In this document: positions 8,399 to 17,218 of the stretch, in pieces
How the letters are laid out: each line of letters opens with the position of its first letter
Position numbering within the stretch: the stretch's first letter is position 1
Assembly (NCBI GenBank): GCA_025055015.1
Contig: JANWYQ010000102.1
Coordinates: 1-47,115 of the forward strand
DNA: 47,115 nt
Direction of reading: 5' to 3'
From: Caldilineales bacterium
Lineage (GTDB): Bacteria; Chloroflexota; Anaerolineae; JAAEKA01
Made by a program: the position numbers and the translations under genes
Notes under the pieces: model-generated
Databases searched by the model: none
What the model saw: the letters and a program-made list of their open reading frames with translations, nothing else
What the model was told of the DNA's origin: nothing

Positions 8399-10831
8399 TC
8401 ACAACGTCGGCAAGTCGCCCAGGCGATCCCGGGCGACCACGATGCGGTCGGGCACGTCGAAGGGATAGGGCGGCGCTAGGTAGCTGTCCGCCAGATAGGT
8501 GTCGCCCAGCACTGCGGGCTCGAAGCGGCTGCCGTAGCCCAGCGCCGTGTCCAGCCCCAGGCGCGCCTCGCCCACCCGAAACAGGGCCCAGTACTGCTTC
8601 AGCTCGAAGGCTGTGTGGGCCGGCTTCGCCAGGCCCACAATGCGCTCCACCATCGCGCGCTGCTCGGCCGTCAGGTCGTGGGGCAGGAGCACGGTGAAGC
8701 GATGGGCCGCCTCGGCCACGTCCTTGGCGGTCACGGGACGCCGGCCGCCGGGGTCGCCCTCGCCGGGATCGCCGAACACCGTCCCGCCGATGTCCCGGGT
8801 GCGAAAGCGCTCCACCAGCCGCACTCGGCTGCGCGCTAGACAGTCAAGATCGAACAGGCTCTCGTCCACCTGCTCGTCCAGGTAGAGCCGGATAGCGGCC
8901 AGGATGCCGGCCACGGTGCCGCGGCGGCGATACAGCCGGTGGGCGTGGCGAATGAAAAAGCGCCGCTTGGCCGTGGGCCACAGAGGGTCGAGCACCAGGC
9001 CCAGCCAGCAGCCCAGCCAGTCCAAGGCCTCGGGCGGCGCCGTGCGCGGGTCGAACAGCGCAGCAACGTGCTCGATCTTGTCCTCCAGCTGGGTGTAGAA
9101 GCCCTCGACGTTGGCCAGCCACCGCTCCAGAAACGCGGCCGGGCCGGGCTCCTCGCGATAGATGGCCGGCAGGTAGTGCTCCAGGTAGGAAAAGCGCGGG
9201 TACCAGGCGCGCAGGCTGCGCACCGCCGGAGTGGAGCGGCCGGTGCCCAGCAACGTCAGCTCCAGCTGCAAGTAGCGGCCCTTGACCCCTTGGAAGAGCA
9301 GCTCCCAGGTGCCGGTCCGCTCGCGGTCCACGGGCTCGGCGGCCCACGGGTCGAAGTAGGGCAGCTCAGCGCCGCCGCTGCGCAGGTAGGGCGCAGGCTG
9401 GGCGAGCCAGCCGCTCTGGCGCAGCAGCTCCGGGTCGTCCGCCGCGCGGGCGCGCACGAGGATGGCTGCGCCGGCCGGGATGTGGGCGTCCAGCATCAGG
9501 CGGTGCCAGGTGCAGCCGGGCAGGTTGCTGTCGAAGGGCGCGCCGGGGACCGCGGACGCAGACGGCACAGGGGTAGTCAGCACCCCGCGTCCCACGTAGT
9601 GGCACTCCACCACCGGCTGAAGGGACACCCAGCGGTCCGCGAAGTCGTAGTAGATGCCGTCGCCTGCGGCCACCAGCGCCTTGGCTTCCCAGCGGCGCAG
9701 GGGCAGGAACTCCTGCTGATCCACCAGCTTGCCCTGGCTGCGGTCCACCGCAAAGGCTATCACCTGGTTGCCGTCGCGCTCGGCCAGGTAGAGCACGGAC
9801 CGGCTCTCGTCCACGGCGCCCTCCCCGGCCCCCAGGAAGCCGCCCAGGTGCACGAAGTCGTGCGCAGCCAGGGAGGCCTGCACGGTCACGCCCTCGCCCA
9901 GCGCCGGGTCCACAGCGGTGACGGCGTTCTCCAGGGAGTAGGCCGCCACCTGGGTGCTGCCGCGGTACTCGTAGACCATGGAGAACGGCCGCGCCGGGTC
10001 CGTGTCCAGGATCCACACCGCATCGCCATGCCCCGCCTCGATGCTCACCGGCGAGGTAGGCGCCGGGGCCGGCCCGGCGGCCAGGTCATAGCCGTGGGGC
10101 AGCGCCGGCCTGCGCTCCCGGTTGGCCGGCGCGGTGGGCGATGTGGGCTGGAACCAGGCGTCCTCGGGCGCTGCCATCTCGGCCCACAGCCGGAGGTTGG
10201 CGTCCAGCCGCCAGTAGCGCCGGTGGTCGCGGTCCAACACCAGCAGGCCGCCGTCGGCGGTGGCGGCCATGTCCCAGGGAGTGAACGGCTCCTCCTCCGG
10301 CCACCGCAACAGCAGAGGCGCGCCGCCGCCGTGCAGGTCGAAGACCCACAGCCCGTGGGCCGCCTCGTCGCCCACCACCAGGAAATGGCGGCCGGTCACT
10401 GCCAATCCGCGCAGCCGGCCGGGCCGCGGGGCTGGGCTGGCCGTCGGCGCAAAGTCCCCCGGATCGGCCGCTGCGCAGGCGGCGTCCAGGTCCGCCACGC
10501 CCCACCAGGCCACGCTCCGCCGCGCGCCGCGGGGCAGAAACCGAATGCCCGTTTCTTCCTCGTTGATCCAGTACCAGTTGCCGTAGCGGTCGCGGGCCGC
10601 CCCGCGGCGGCTGGCCAGGTCCAGGGGCGGCGTGCGCCGGCCGCGGTAGCCGCGCCACCAGGGCAGGGCGCGCGCCAGGCGCAGGGTGTTGCTGGCCGGG
10701 TGCCACTCCAGGGGTGGGTCCCGGTGCTCGCGCCACAGGTCGGACAGGGTCTGCTCGCTGCCGTTGACGTGGCAGGCGCCCCAGTCCGCCGGTCCATGGA
10801 GCAGGTGAAATCGGGTCTGATTGACGTCCAC
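8399..10831 (-). CDS. Baseplate wedge protein: beta-propeller-like N-terminus fused to phage tail protein I domain (Afp12-like)
   Basis: Starts at GTG 10831 with GGGAG 6 bases upstream; 810 residues. Residues ~130-420 contain repeated NHL/propeller-like blades (GLWVFDLHGGG, GGLLVLDRDHRRYWRL, AVWILDTDPARPFSMVYEY, SVLYLAERDGNQVIAF). Residues ~430-540 look like a carbohydrate-binding/beta-sandwich insert (GTWELLFQGVKGRYLQLEL). Residues ~545-750 match the P2 gpI-type phage tail protein family: YLPAIYREEPGPAAFLERW, then LDWLGCWLGLVLDP, RRFFIRHAHRLYRRRGT, and a C-terminal PAHTAFELKQY. In the T4/P2/Afp scheme gpI and gpJ proteins form the wedge that closes the baseplate around the spike. It lies 23 bases after the gpJ-like gene. 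The propeller fused in front is larger than plain gpI (~180-200 residues). Confidence 0.88.
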   Translation of the reverse strand: MDVNQTRFHLLHGPADWGACHVNGSEQTLSDLWREHRDPPLEWHPASNTLRLARALPWWRGYRGRRTPPLDLASRRGAARDRYGNWYWINEEETGIRFLPRGARRSVAWWGVADLDAACAAADPGDFAPTASPAPRPGRLRGLAVTGRHFLVVGDEAAHGLWVFDLHGGGAPLLLRWPEEEPFTPWDMAATADGGLLVLDRDHRRYWRLDANLRLWAEMAAPEDAWFQPTSPTAPANRERRPALPHGYDLAAGPAPAPTSPVSIEAGHGDAVWILDTDPARPFSMVYEYRGSTQVAAYSLENAVTAVDPALGEGVTVQASLAAHDFVHLGGFLGAGEGAVDESRSVLYLAERDGNQVIAFAVDRSQGKLVDQQEFLPLRRWEAKALVAAGDGIYYDFADRWVSLQPVVECHYVGRGVLTTPVPSASAVPGAPFDSNLPGCTWHRLMLDAHIPAGAAILVRARAADDPELLRQSGWLAQPAPYLRSGGAELPYFDPWAAEPVDRERTGTWELLFQGVKGRYLQLELTLLGTGRSTPAVRSLRAWYPRFSYLEHYLPAIYREEPGPAAFLERWLANVEGFYTQLEDKIEHVAALFDPRTAPPEALDWLGCWLGLVLDPLWPTAKRRFFIRHAHRLYRRRGTVAGILAAIRLYLDEQVDESLFDLDCLARSRVRLVERFRTRDIGGTVFGDPGEGDPGGRRPVTAKDVAEAAHRFTVLLPHDLTAEQRAMVERIVGLAKPAHTAFELKQYWALFRVGEARLGLDTALGYGSRFEPAVLGDTYLADSYLAPPYPFDVPDRIVVARDRLGDLPTL

Positions 10832-10854
10832 GGGTCACTCCCTCAACGCAGGCC

Positions 10855-13194
10855 TCAACAGGCCTGGGGCAGCACCGGAACGGGCACTAAGTTGGGGGAC
10901 ACAGCCGGCTGCTGGCCGAGCAGACTGGCCAGATCCTCGGCCGCGCCCTCGGCCACGCTGATGCCGACCAGCCGCGGCAACTGCAGCCCGCTGAGGGGCA
11001 CCGTCGCCACGTCGGTCAGGGTTGCGGATCCCGGCGTGTTCACGCCGAGCTTGACGCCGGTCACGTAGCGCACGCCGGGCACCCGGGTGGCCATCGCTTC
11101 CAGGTCCTGGCGTCGCACCTCGGTGGCCAGGGGCCAGCCGACCCCGCGCGCGGGCGGACAGGCGGCGTCCTCCGCGCCGTTGTCCGGGCAGATGGGGTCC
11201 AGGTCGGCCGCGGCGGCCGCCCGCGGTCCGCCGATCAAGGGGGACAGGTAGTTGCGCAGGGCGGTGCGCACGTCGCGGCGCACCTGCTCCCGCTGGTAGC
11301 CGGGCAGGGTGACGATGCCCACGGAGACCCACACGGGCACGTACTCCGGCCCGCGCACGAAGATCTCGGTGGTCACCAGCCGCCGCGGGTCGAGCCACCG
11401 GCAGACCGCGTCGAGGAAGAGCCGATCGGGCTCGGGCGTGTCGGGATGTACCGGGTCGTGCCTAGGGATGACCATCACTGTGACCGCGCCCGGCCAGGCC
11501 TTCTGTAGGGCTCCGCCCTGGTCGGGGTTGAACAGCGGCAGCACCTCCACCCGGCCCACCTCCACGCCTGGCGTGCGCAGGACGATGTCGCGAAAGTCGC
11601 TGGCCGTCACCAGGCGATCGCGGTGCTTCAGGTAGCGAGGGATGTTGCGCTCGCCGTCGGCCACGCTCTCGCCGGCGTCCGCGCCCCACGTGGGCAGGGG
11701 GTTCTCGACCTTGAACCCGCCAGGCAGGACCGGGCTCTTGTTGATGGCGCCGATGGGCACCAGCCCCTGCGGACCACCGCCGTACTCGTAGCTGACGCGG
11801 ATAGCGCGGCCCAGGGGCGGGCGCAGGCCGCGCAGGCCATCTCCGAAGGCCACCAGGCCCGACTCGGGGTCCAAGGTGTACACCGGGTCGGCAGGGCCGG
11901 CGGCGTACAGGTCGTCGGTGCGCCGCCAGTTGTCCCAGCCGCCGTCCGCGTTTTGGACTTCGAGCACGAAGGTGTCCTCCGGTTCCCCGGGAACGGGGAG
12001 TTTCCGGGGAGCGAGAGGACCAACGATCACCGGCGTGTTGGCCACCTTGAAGGACTGGTCGGGCGCGCCGGTGCCGACCCCCAGCCGCTCGTGGGTCACA
12101 GGCACCGCCTGCAGCACGCGAGCCGCGTTGGCGCCCACCCAGCACAGCCGCGCCTGCTGCGACGCAGCAGCGTCCTTGCCGGCCTTGGGGAGCCGAATGC
12201 GGATCCAGGTGACGATGCGGCTGGCCAGGCCGCGGTCCTCCACCAGCGGCGGATAGTCGCCGGAGCCCTCCTCCTGCGGATCGAGGTCCCAGACCAGCAG
12301 CTGTTCGTAGGGCGGCAGCGTAAGCCGCACGATGCCGGGCTGCTCCAGCACGTTCTCGGCGTATTCCACCTCCAACCGCACGTAGCGCGCTGGCCCGACC
12401 CCCACGCCGGGCGTGCTGGAGGGCTCGGGCGCGGCGATCTCGAACACCAGGCCTGGATCGGCAACCACCTGGGGCTCGAAGGCCACCGGCTCCAGCTTCA
12501 GCCCTTGGCAGCGCAGGGCCGGATAGATGCCCAGGGTCAAGGTTTGGCCGGCGATGGCCGCGGCCACGGCGTCCGGCGACACGTTGCGCGGGCCGACCAG
12601 CGCCACCCACAGCGACCGATCCACCACGCCGTTCTGGCTGTCGGCTAGGTCGAGCTCCGGCAGGGGCTTGCCGATCTCCGGCGCAGCCAGGGGGGTGGAC
12701 CGGTAGAACTGCAACTGGTCGGCGTCCCGCTCCAGGAAGGACTCGTACAACAGGCGATACTGGGCGGCGGTGTTAGGGTCCAGCTCGCCCACGGGCCGCT
12801 TGTAGAACACCTCGGCGGTGACGGGCAGGATGCACACTGCGGTGCGGGTGCGGAAGGGCACCTTGCCGGCGCGCAGCTCGACGCCTGCCTCCAGGGGCCA
12901 AGCCTGGATCGGCCCCCGCTCGTTGCGAAAGACCACCAGCCCGCGCGCGGGCGTGGCCGGCTGCAAAGGCACGCCCAGCAAGGTCAGGAACTTGCGCCGA
13001 CTGGCCTCCGGGATGCGGTTGCTGCGATACAGCAGGTTCTCCGTCATGAAGGCGAAGAGCTGCAGGATCGTGATGCCGGGGTCGCTGTCGTTGAAGTTGG
13101 TCCACTCCGGCGTGTGCACCGGGATGCGGGCCTTGGCCTCGGCAAAGAGCTGCTCGAAGGTGCGGTCGTCCAGTTGCGGCACGGTGATGGGCAT
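10855..13194 (-). CDS. Baseplate J-like protein, putative baseplate assembly protein (Afp11-like)
   Basis: A 779-residue product from ATG 13194 with AGGAG 8 bases upstream. The N-terminus (PQLDDRTFEQLFAEAKARIP, then FNDSDPGITILQLFAFMTE and LYRSNRIPE) is diagnostic for the large putative phage baseplate assembly / gpJ family found in eCIS and Myoviridae-like particles. The middle is a beta-rich insertion. The C-terminal third carries the gpJ core: RNIPRYLKHRDRLVTASDFR, a DFRDIVLRTPGV motif and YVPVWVSVGIVTLPGYQ. gpJ forms the wedge ring linking baseplate to sheath. It is placed between gp25 and gpI genes, as in afp9-11-12. Confidence 0.92.
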   Translation of the reverse strand: MPITVPQLDDRTFEQLFAEAKARIPVHTPEWTNFNDSDPGITILQLFAFMTENLLYRSNRIPEASRRKFLTLLGVPLQPATPARGLVVFRNERGPIQAWPLEAGVELRAGKVPFRTRTAVCILPVTAEVFYKRPVGELDPNTAAQYRLLYESFLERDADQLQFYRSTPLAAPEIGKPLPELDLADSQNGVVDRSLWVALVGPRNVSPDAVAAAIAGQTLTLGIYPALRCQGLKLEPVAFEPQVVADPGLVFEIAAPEPSSTPGVGVGPARYVRLEVEYAENVLEQPGIVRLTLPPYEQLLVWDLDPQEEGSGDYPPLVEDRGLASRIVTWIRIRLPKAGKDAAASQQARLCWVGANAARVLQAVPVTHERLGVGTGAPDQSFKVANTPVIVGPLAPRKLPVPGEPEDTFVLEVQNADGGWDNWRRTDDLYAAGPADPVYTLDPESGLVAFGDGLRGLRPPLGRAIRVSYEYGGGPQGLVPIGAINKSPVLPGGFKVENPLPTWGADAGESVADGERNIPRYLKHRDRLVTASDFRDIVLRTPGVEVGRVEVLPLFNPDQGGALQKAWPGAVTVMVIPRHDPVHPDTPEPDRLFLDAVCRWLDPRRLVTTEIFVRGPEYVPVWVSVGIVTLPGYQREQVRRDVRTALRNYLSPLIGGPRAAAAADLDPICPDNGAEDAACPPARGVGWPLATEVRRQDLEAMATRVPGVRYVTGVKLGVNTPGSATLTDVATVPLSGLQLPRLVGISVAEGAAEDLASLLGQQPAVSPNLVPVPVLPQAC

Positions 13195-13205
13195 CGCCGA
13201 CGCTC

Positions 13206-13601
13206 CTATGCTTGCAGGGCGAGGGTCAGGTTCACGCGCTCGCGCTGCTGAGTGGCGATCAGGGTGTAGACCACGGTGATGTCAACGACGCGCGGGTCGG
13301 TGGGATGGGTGGCCACGATGACGTCGTCCAGCGCCACCCGCGGCTCCCAGCGCTGCACGGCCGCCTTGACCTCCTCCTGGATCAGGCGCAAGGTGCTCAC
13401 GGTGGCCGGCTCGAAGAGGTAGCGGTCCAGCCCGCAGCCGAAGTCAGGCCGCATCAGGCGCTCGCCCGGCCGCGTGCGCAGGATGATGCAGATGGACTCG
13501 CGCACGTTGAGCTCGCCGGCCGACCACACCATCTGGCCGTTGGGGGCCACACGGGGAGGAAAGCCGATCCCTTGGCCGTACAACTTTGCTGGGGTTGCCA
13601 C
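13206..13601 (-). CDS. GPW/gp25 family baseplate protein (Afp9-like)
   Basis: A 131-residue protein from GTG 13601 with AGAGG 6 bases upstream. It matches the gp25 lysozyme-like baseplate family: N-terminal GIGFPPRV, then ESICIILRTRPGERLMRP, DFGCGLDRYLFEP and the RWEPRVALDDV segment. The EPR motif that binds the sheath/wedge core is present as WEPRV. gp25 nucleates the sheath at the baseplate in T4 and its counterparts in eCIS. Length is normal for the family. It ends 11 bases before the gpJ-like start. Confidence 0.95.
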   Translation of the reverse strand: MATPAKLYGQGIGFPPRVAPNGQMVWSAGELNVRESICIILRTRPGERLMRPDFGCGLDRYLFEPATVSTLRLIQEEVKAAVQRWEPRVALDDVIVATHPTDPRVVDITVVYTLIATQQRERVNLTLALQA

Positions 13602-13706
13602 AGTACACCTCTCGCCGCCAACACGGATGCGGCGTCATCCACGAGTGGCCGTCCACACGCCGAGGTTCGACGGGCCTCTGCCACTTCCCACAGACCCGGC
13701 GCCAGC
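13602..13706. other. 105-base spacer inside the eCIS operon
   Basis: This is the longest gap between baseplate genes. Apart from the AGAGG ribosome binding site for gp25 next to 13601, I see no promoter, hairpin or small gene here. Confidence 0.4.
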
Positions 13707-15410
13707 TCACGTCCGGCGCGGGATCGGGAAGCAGATCTTCAGGAAGGGCAGCCACCAGAAGATGAAGTTCAGCGCGATGAGGAAGATGAACATGACGATG
13801 AACGCCACCAGGAAGATGATCTGCAGGGAGAAGGAACAGATCATGCCCAGCTCCCAGCCGCCGGGCGATCCGGCCAGCCCGTCGCCGTCCAACATGCTCT
13901 TGCGGATGCGGTTCATCACATCCCGCAGCTCAGGCGTCATCTGCATGCCCACTCCACGCTTGTACTTGCGCAGGTCCTGCATCTTGATGCTGGGCAGCTC
14001 GATGCGGATGTGCCGCGCCGGCGCGTCGGGGTCGAAGTACCGGGCAAAGGCGATGCGCCGGCTCGGCCGGCTGACCACCGCCGCGCAGCCGGGACGCTCG
14101 TAGACTAGCCGCAGGAAACAGCTGCCCACCTCCGGCGCGGCCTCGGGGTCGTCCGCCTCGACCACCTGGTCCTGCAACAGCGGGAGGAACTCCGGCGGCG
14201 GGGTGGCCGGCGCCGTAGCCTCGGCCAGCGCCTCCTGAAACGCCCGATGCAGGGAAGGGGCCGGCGCCGGCCGGTAGACCAGGTAGCCGGGGTCATTGCG
14301 CAGGTCGAAGGCGGGGTCCGGCGCCGGGGGCTCGCGCCGCGCGTCGCGCACGTTGTACGCCTGGCCGGGCTCCTCGCCCTCGCCGTAGACCAGACTGATC
14401 TTATCCGCCAGCGCGTCGATGGCCTGGGCCAGGGACCGCTGGTTGCCGTCCACGTACACCTTGACCCGCTGCAGCTCCGCCAGCAGGGCCTGCCGCCTGG
14501 AGCCGGCGGGCAGAGCGGCGCCCTGGGTGATGGCCTGGAACACCTCGGGCAGGTTGCGCTGCAGCCAGTCGGCCAGGTCCAGGATCAGGTAGAGGGAGAA
14601 CTGGCCCAGCTTTTCGGCGAAGGGGGCCTCCAGCCGGTCGGCGGGGTTGGTGGCCGTGTAGATGCCCTGCCACGGGCCCAGCACGCGGGTAGAGAGCTCG
14701 TCCAGGCGAAAGTCGTAGTCGCCCTCCACCGTCGAGGAGCTGCGCACGGCCATCTCAAACTGACGCAAAGCCTCGGCGGGGTCGTCGGCGGCCACAGGCC
14801 GTCGCTCGAGGTACTTCTCGCGGTTGCCGACGGCGATGTAGCCGTAGTAGACCTTGCGCCGGCCGCCGTTGCCGGACCCGGCGCCGTTGGACGTGACCAC
14901 CGGGTGCAGCGGAAAGCGCTCCTCGTCGTCCCGCACGGCCACCGGCCGGCCCTGGGCATCCACCAGGTCGCGCCAGCCCCGCTCCGGCCCCTCCTCCACC
15001 CAGCCCTGCTCGACCTCGACCACCTGCGGCACGCCGTTGACGACCACCGGGCGTCGGACCGTGCGCCGCACCACAAAGGCGGTGCTCTCGCCGTCCGCGC
15101 GGGCCACCGCACGATCGGGCAAGCCGAGCTGCCGGCAGACCAGCGACGCCGTCACCAGGTAGAAGCGGCCGTGGGCCGGGTGGTACAGCTTCCAGTTGCC
15201 TTGGCTGTCGCCGTCCTCCGCGGGGTCGAAGCCGTGCGCCGGGTCGGCCAAGAACGCGGCCGGCGACACGCCGGGCACATGGCCCTGCATGGCCTCCAGG
15301 AACTCGGACAGGAACTGGTCGCCGGACAGCTTCACCAGTTGCGGCTCGTACAGGGTGCCGTTGGCCGTTGGCCACAGGGGCGCCGGCGCTACCCATTCGA
15401 TGCTCGGCAT
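13707..15410 (-). CDS. eCIS-associated protein with C-terminal transmembrane segment (possible membrane anchor)
   Basis: The product is 567 residues. Residues 1-510 are soluble and mostly unassigned (start MPSIEWVAPAPLWP; a long helical stretch around LYLILDLADWLQRNLPEVF). The last ~55 residues are strikingly hydrophobic: SFSLQIIFLVAFIVMFIF and IALNFIFWWLPFLKICFPIP. That is one long or two short membrane helices followed by a short basic end. The gene lies between the spike gene (9 bases after it) and gp25, among baseplate genes. Membrane-associated proteins encoded in Streptomyces and cyanobacterial CIS loci are known to couple cytoplasmic or membrane-docked particles to the cell; I recall similar Cys-Ser-Phe-Ser and FWWLPF tails there but cannot confirm homology. 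I infer a baseplate-to-membrane anchor or a membrane-acting cargo. Confidence 0.75.
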   Translation of the reverse strand: MPSIEWVAPAPLWPTANGTLYEPQLVKLSGDQFLSEFLEAMQGHVPGVSPAAFLADPAHGFDPAEDGDSQGNWKLYHPAHGRFYLVTASLVCRQLGLPDRAVARADGESTAFVVRRTVRRPVVVNGVPQVVEVEQGWVEEGPERGWRDLVDAQGRPVAVRDDEERFPLHPVVTSNGAGSGNGGRRKVYYGYIAVGNREKYLERRPVAADDPAEALRQFEMAVRSSSTVEGDYDFRLDELSTRVLGPWQGIYTATNPADRLEAPFAEKLGQFSLYLILDLADWLQRNLPEVFQAITQGAALPAGSRRQALLAELQRVKVYVDGNQRSLAQAIDALADKISLVYGEGEEPGQAYNVRDARREPPAPDPAFDLRNDPGYLVYRPAPAPSLHRAFQEALAEATAPATPPPEFLPLLQDQVVEADDPEAAPEVGSCFLRLVYERPGCAAVVSRPSRRIAFARYFDPDAPARHIRIELPSIKMQDLRKYKRGVGMQMTPELRDVMNRIRKSMLDGDGLAGSPGGWELGMICSFSLQIIFLVAFIVMFIFLIALNFIFWWLPFLKICFPIPRRT

Positions 15411-15419
15411 GTTGCACCT

Positions 15420-16121
15420 TCACCACACGTTGCCTGCGCCGGGGGTGTAGCTGGCGCTCACCACGGCGTTGCTGATGAGCGTGTCGCACTGCACCACGCC
15501 GCTGAACCTCGACAACCCGGCGTTCACCGTCACCATGCCCGCGCTCACCTCGGCCGTGCTGGCGTTGATGGTGACCTTGCCCGCGGCCGTCACGGTGATG
15601 CCGCTAGGCTCTAGCTTGACCGAGTTGCCGGTGCTGTCCTTCACCTCGATGGAGGGCGGCGTGTCCTTGAGCACCACCTTCTGACCGCCCGGCGTCTCCA
15701 GGCGCAGCTTCACGTCGCCGTCGGTGTCGTCCAGGGTGATGCGCACGCCCACCCGAGAGAGGATGGTCTTGAGGTAGTTGTTGCCCGCGGCGTCCATCTG
15801 CTCCGGCGGTGCATCCTGGCCGTTCCACAGCGCGCCCAGCACCACCGGACGGCTGGGGTCGCCCGCCTCGAAGGCCACCAGCACCTCGTCGTTGACGTCC
15901 GGGATGAACCAGGTGCCGCGGTTGTCCCCGGCCATCAGCGTAGCCAGCCGCGCCCAGGTCTCGTAGCCGGCCCCCGGGTCCACCAGGCCGGGCAGACGCA
16001 CCCGCACGCGGCCCTGCTGGTCCGGGTCCACCACGTCGGTGACTAGGGCGGGATAGACGCCGATCAGGCGATGGATGGCAACGCTGCCGGGAATGGTCCC
16101 GGCCAGGTCGGTCACGCTCAT
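15420..16121 (-). CDS. Baseplate spike protein, gpV/gp5-like (C-terminal half of Afp8)
   Basis: A 233-residue protein. ATG at 16121 overlaps the upstream TGA (ATGA). Residues ~15-100 form the OB-fold of gpV/VgrG (YPALVTDVVDPDQQGRVRV, WFIPDVNDEVLVAFEAGD, PVVLGALWNGQD). From ~110 on comes a beta-helical needle with alternating short strands (DGDVKLRLETPGGQKVVLKD, SIEVKDSTGNSVKLEPSG, ITVTAAGKVTINA), ending in SASYTPGAGNVW. It trimerises to the cell-puncturing needle under the gpD hub. In the antifeeding prophage the two parts are one protein (Afp8); here they are separate, as in phage P2. No separate PAAR tip gene is seen in the window. Confidence 0.92.
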   Translation of the reverse strand: MSVTDLAGTIPGSVAIHRLIGVYPALVTDVVDPDQQGRVRVRLPGLVDPGAGYETWARLATLMAGDNRGTWFIPDVNDEVLVAFEAGDPSRPVVLGALWNGQDAPPEQMDAAGNNYLKTILSRVGVRITLDDTDGDVKLRLETPGGQKVVLKDTPPSIEVKDSTGNSVKLEPSGITVTAAGKVTINASTAEVSAGMVTVNAGLSRFSGVVQCDTLISNAVVSASYTPGAGNVW

Positions 16122-17209
16122 GACGAAGGCCCTTCTGCCGGCCCCAGGCCGGGTCGCTCCACGTCGAACTCGGTGCGGAAGCCGTTGGCCAGGTCGTAGG
16201 TGTGGCAGGCCCGCACCACCACGTACCGGCCGTCGAACAGGCTGCCCAAGCCGCTCAGCTCCACCAGCGCGCCGACGCGGATGCGGGCGTCGCCGTCGGC
16301 CAGGCCTGTGCCGGTAACGAAGCGGCGGGCGCGCTCGCGGTACTGGGCTTCGGCCAGGCTGCGCGCCTGGGCCGCGGTGGTGGGCGCGGCGGCGGTGATG
16401 CGCTCCCGCCGCTCGGCCAGGGCGCTGCCCAGCACCGCGCTGCCGCTGGCGCCGCCTTCCAGCTCGGCGGCGATGGCGGCCTCGCCGGCCGCCTCGGCGA
16501 TGGGCTCCTTGGCCTGCACGTCCCAGCCGCACACAGCCACCTCGGTGACCTGGTGGGCCAGGTCGGCGCGGACCACAAAGGAGAGCAGGTTGGCGCCGTA
16601 GCGCAGCGCCACCGGCTGGCCGGAGCGCTCCCCGCGCGGCTTGGCTCGCAGGCGGTCGCCCTCCACCCATACCTCGGCGCCGACGCTGCGCGCCCGCTCG
16701 CGCAGGAAGGCCAAATCGCTCTGGTTCGCCTGGACCACCGCGCGGTGGGCGGGGCCGTTCAGGCTCAGGTCGGGCTGAAGGCCGTGCTCCTGGGCGATCT
16801 GGCGCACGATGTCCTCGTCGCTGACGTCCTCGAAGGTGCGGGTGCGGCGCTGCATGCGCAGCCGCTGCAGCCGGTCCTCGGCCAACACCACGATCTGCGC
16901 GCCGCCGCCCGGGGGATACTCCGCCTCCAGGGCCGTGATCTGGCCCTCGAACACCTGGCCGCTGCCCGGCCCTGCGCCCAGGCTGACCGCCAGCTTCTTG
17001 CCGAAGTCGAGGACATCGCGGCCGAAGTAGAGGTAGCCGAGCCGGCCGTTGCGCGGGCCCCAGTTGTCGAAGCGGGCCTCGCAGCGGTACAGGCCATCGC
17101 TGGTCTCCTCCACCAGCACGGACCGGACGCGTCGCCCCAGGTCCGCGTTGGGCTGGCCGTCCACGGTGAAGGTCGGTTGAGAGAAGTAGGCAGTGACGTC
17201 AGCGGGCAT
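16118..17209 (-). CDS. Phage late control gene D-like hub protein (N-terminal half of Afp8/VgrG)
   Basis: A 363-residue product. It has the gpD/VgrG N-terminal architecture: a first barrel with LVEETSDGLYRCEARFDNWG, a second with GQVFEGQITALEAEYPPGG, and the conserved helix DIVRQIAQEHGLQPDL followed by QSDLAFLRERARSVGAEVWV. The C-terminus (FDGRYVVVRACHTYD, GFRTEFDVERPG) completes the tail-hub fold. It forms the trimeric hub connecting the tube to the needle encoded by the next gene, with which it overlaps by four bases. Length is typical for stand-alone gpD. Confidence 0.93.
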   Translation of the reverse strand: MPADVTAYFSQPTFTVDGQPNADLGRRVRSVLVEETSDGLYRCEARFDNWGPRNGRLGYLYFGRDVLDFGKKLAVSLGAGPGSGQVFEGQITALEAEYPPGGGAQIVVLAEDRLQRLRMQRRTRTFEDVSDEDIVRQIAQEHGLQPDLSLNGPAHRAVVQANQSDLAFLRERARSVGAEVWVEGDRLRAKPRGERSGQPVALRYGANLLSFVVRADLAHQVTEVAVCGWDVQAKEPIAEAAGEAAIAAELEGGASGSAVLGSALAERRERITAAAPTTAAQARSLAEAQYRERARRFVTGTGLADGDARIRVGALVELSGLGSLFDGRYVVVRACHTYDLANGFRTEFDVERPGLGPAEGPSS

Positions 17210-17218
17210 GGGTGCTGC

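Noticed and set aside
8939-11068. A 709-residue plus-strand gene opposite the gpI gene
   Set aside because: Its composition (His/Gln/Val/Gly-rich, no domain) is that of antisense reading of a GC-rich coding region, and the minus-strand frame is clearly gpI.
15420-16670. A longer spike protein starting near 16670
   Set aside because: The added part is out-of-frame reading of the gpD gene; ATG 16121 overlaps its stop.
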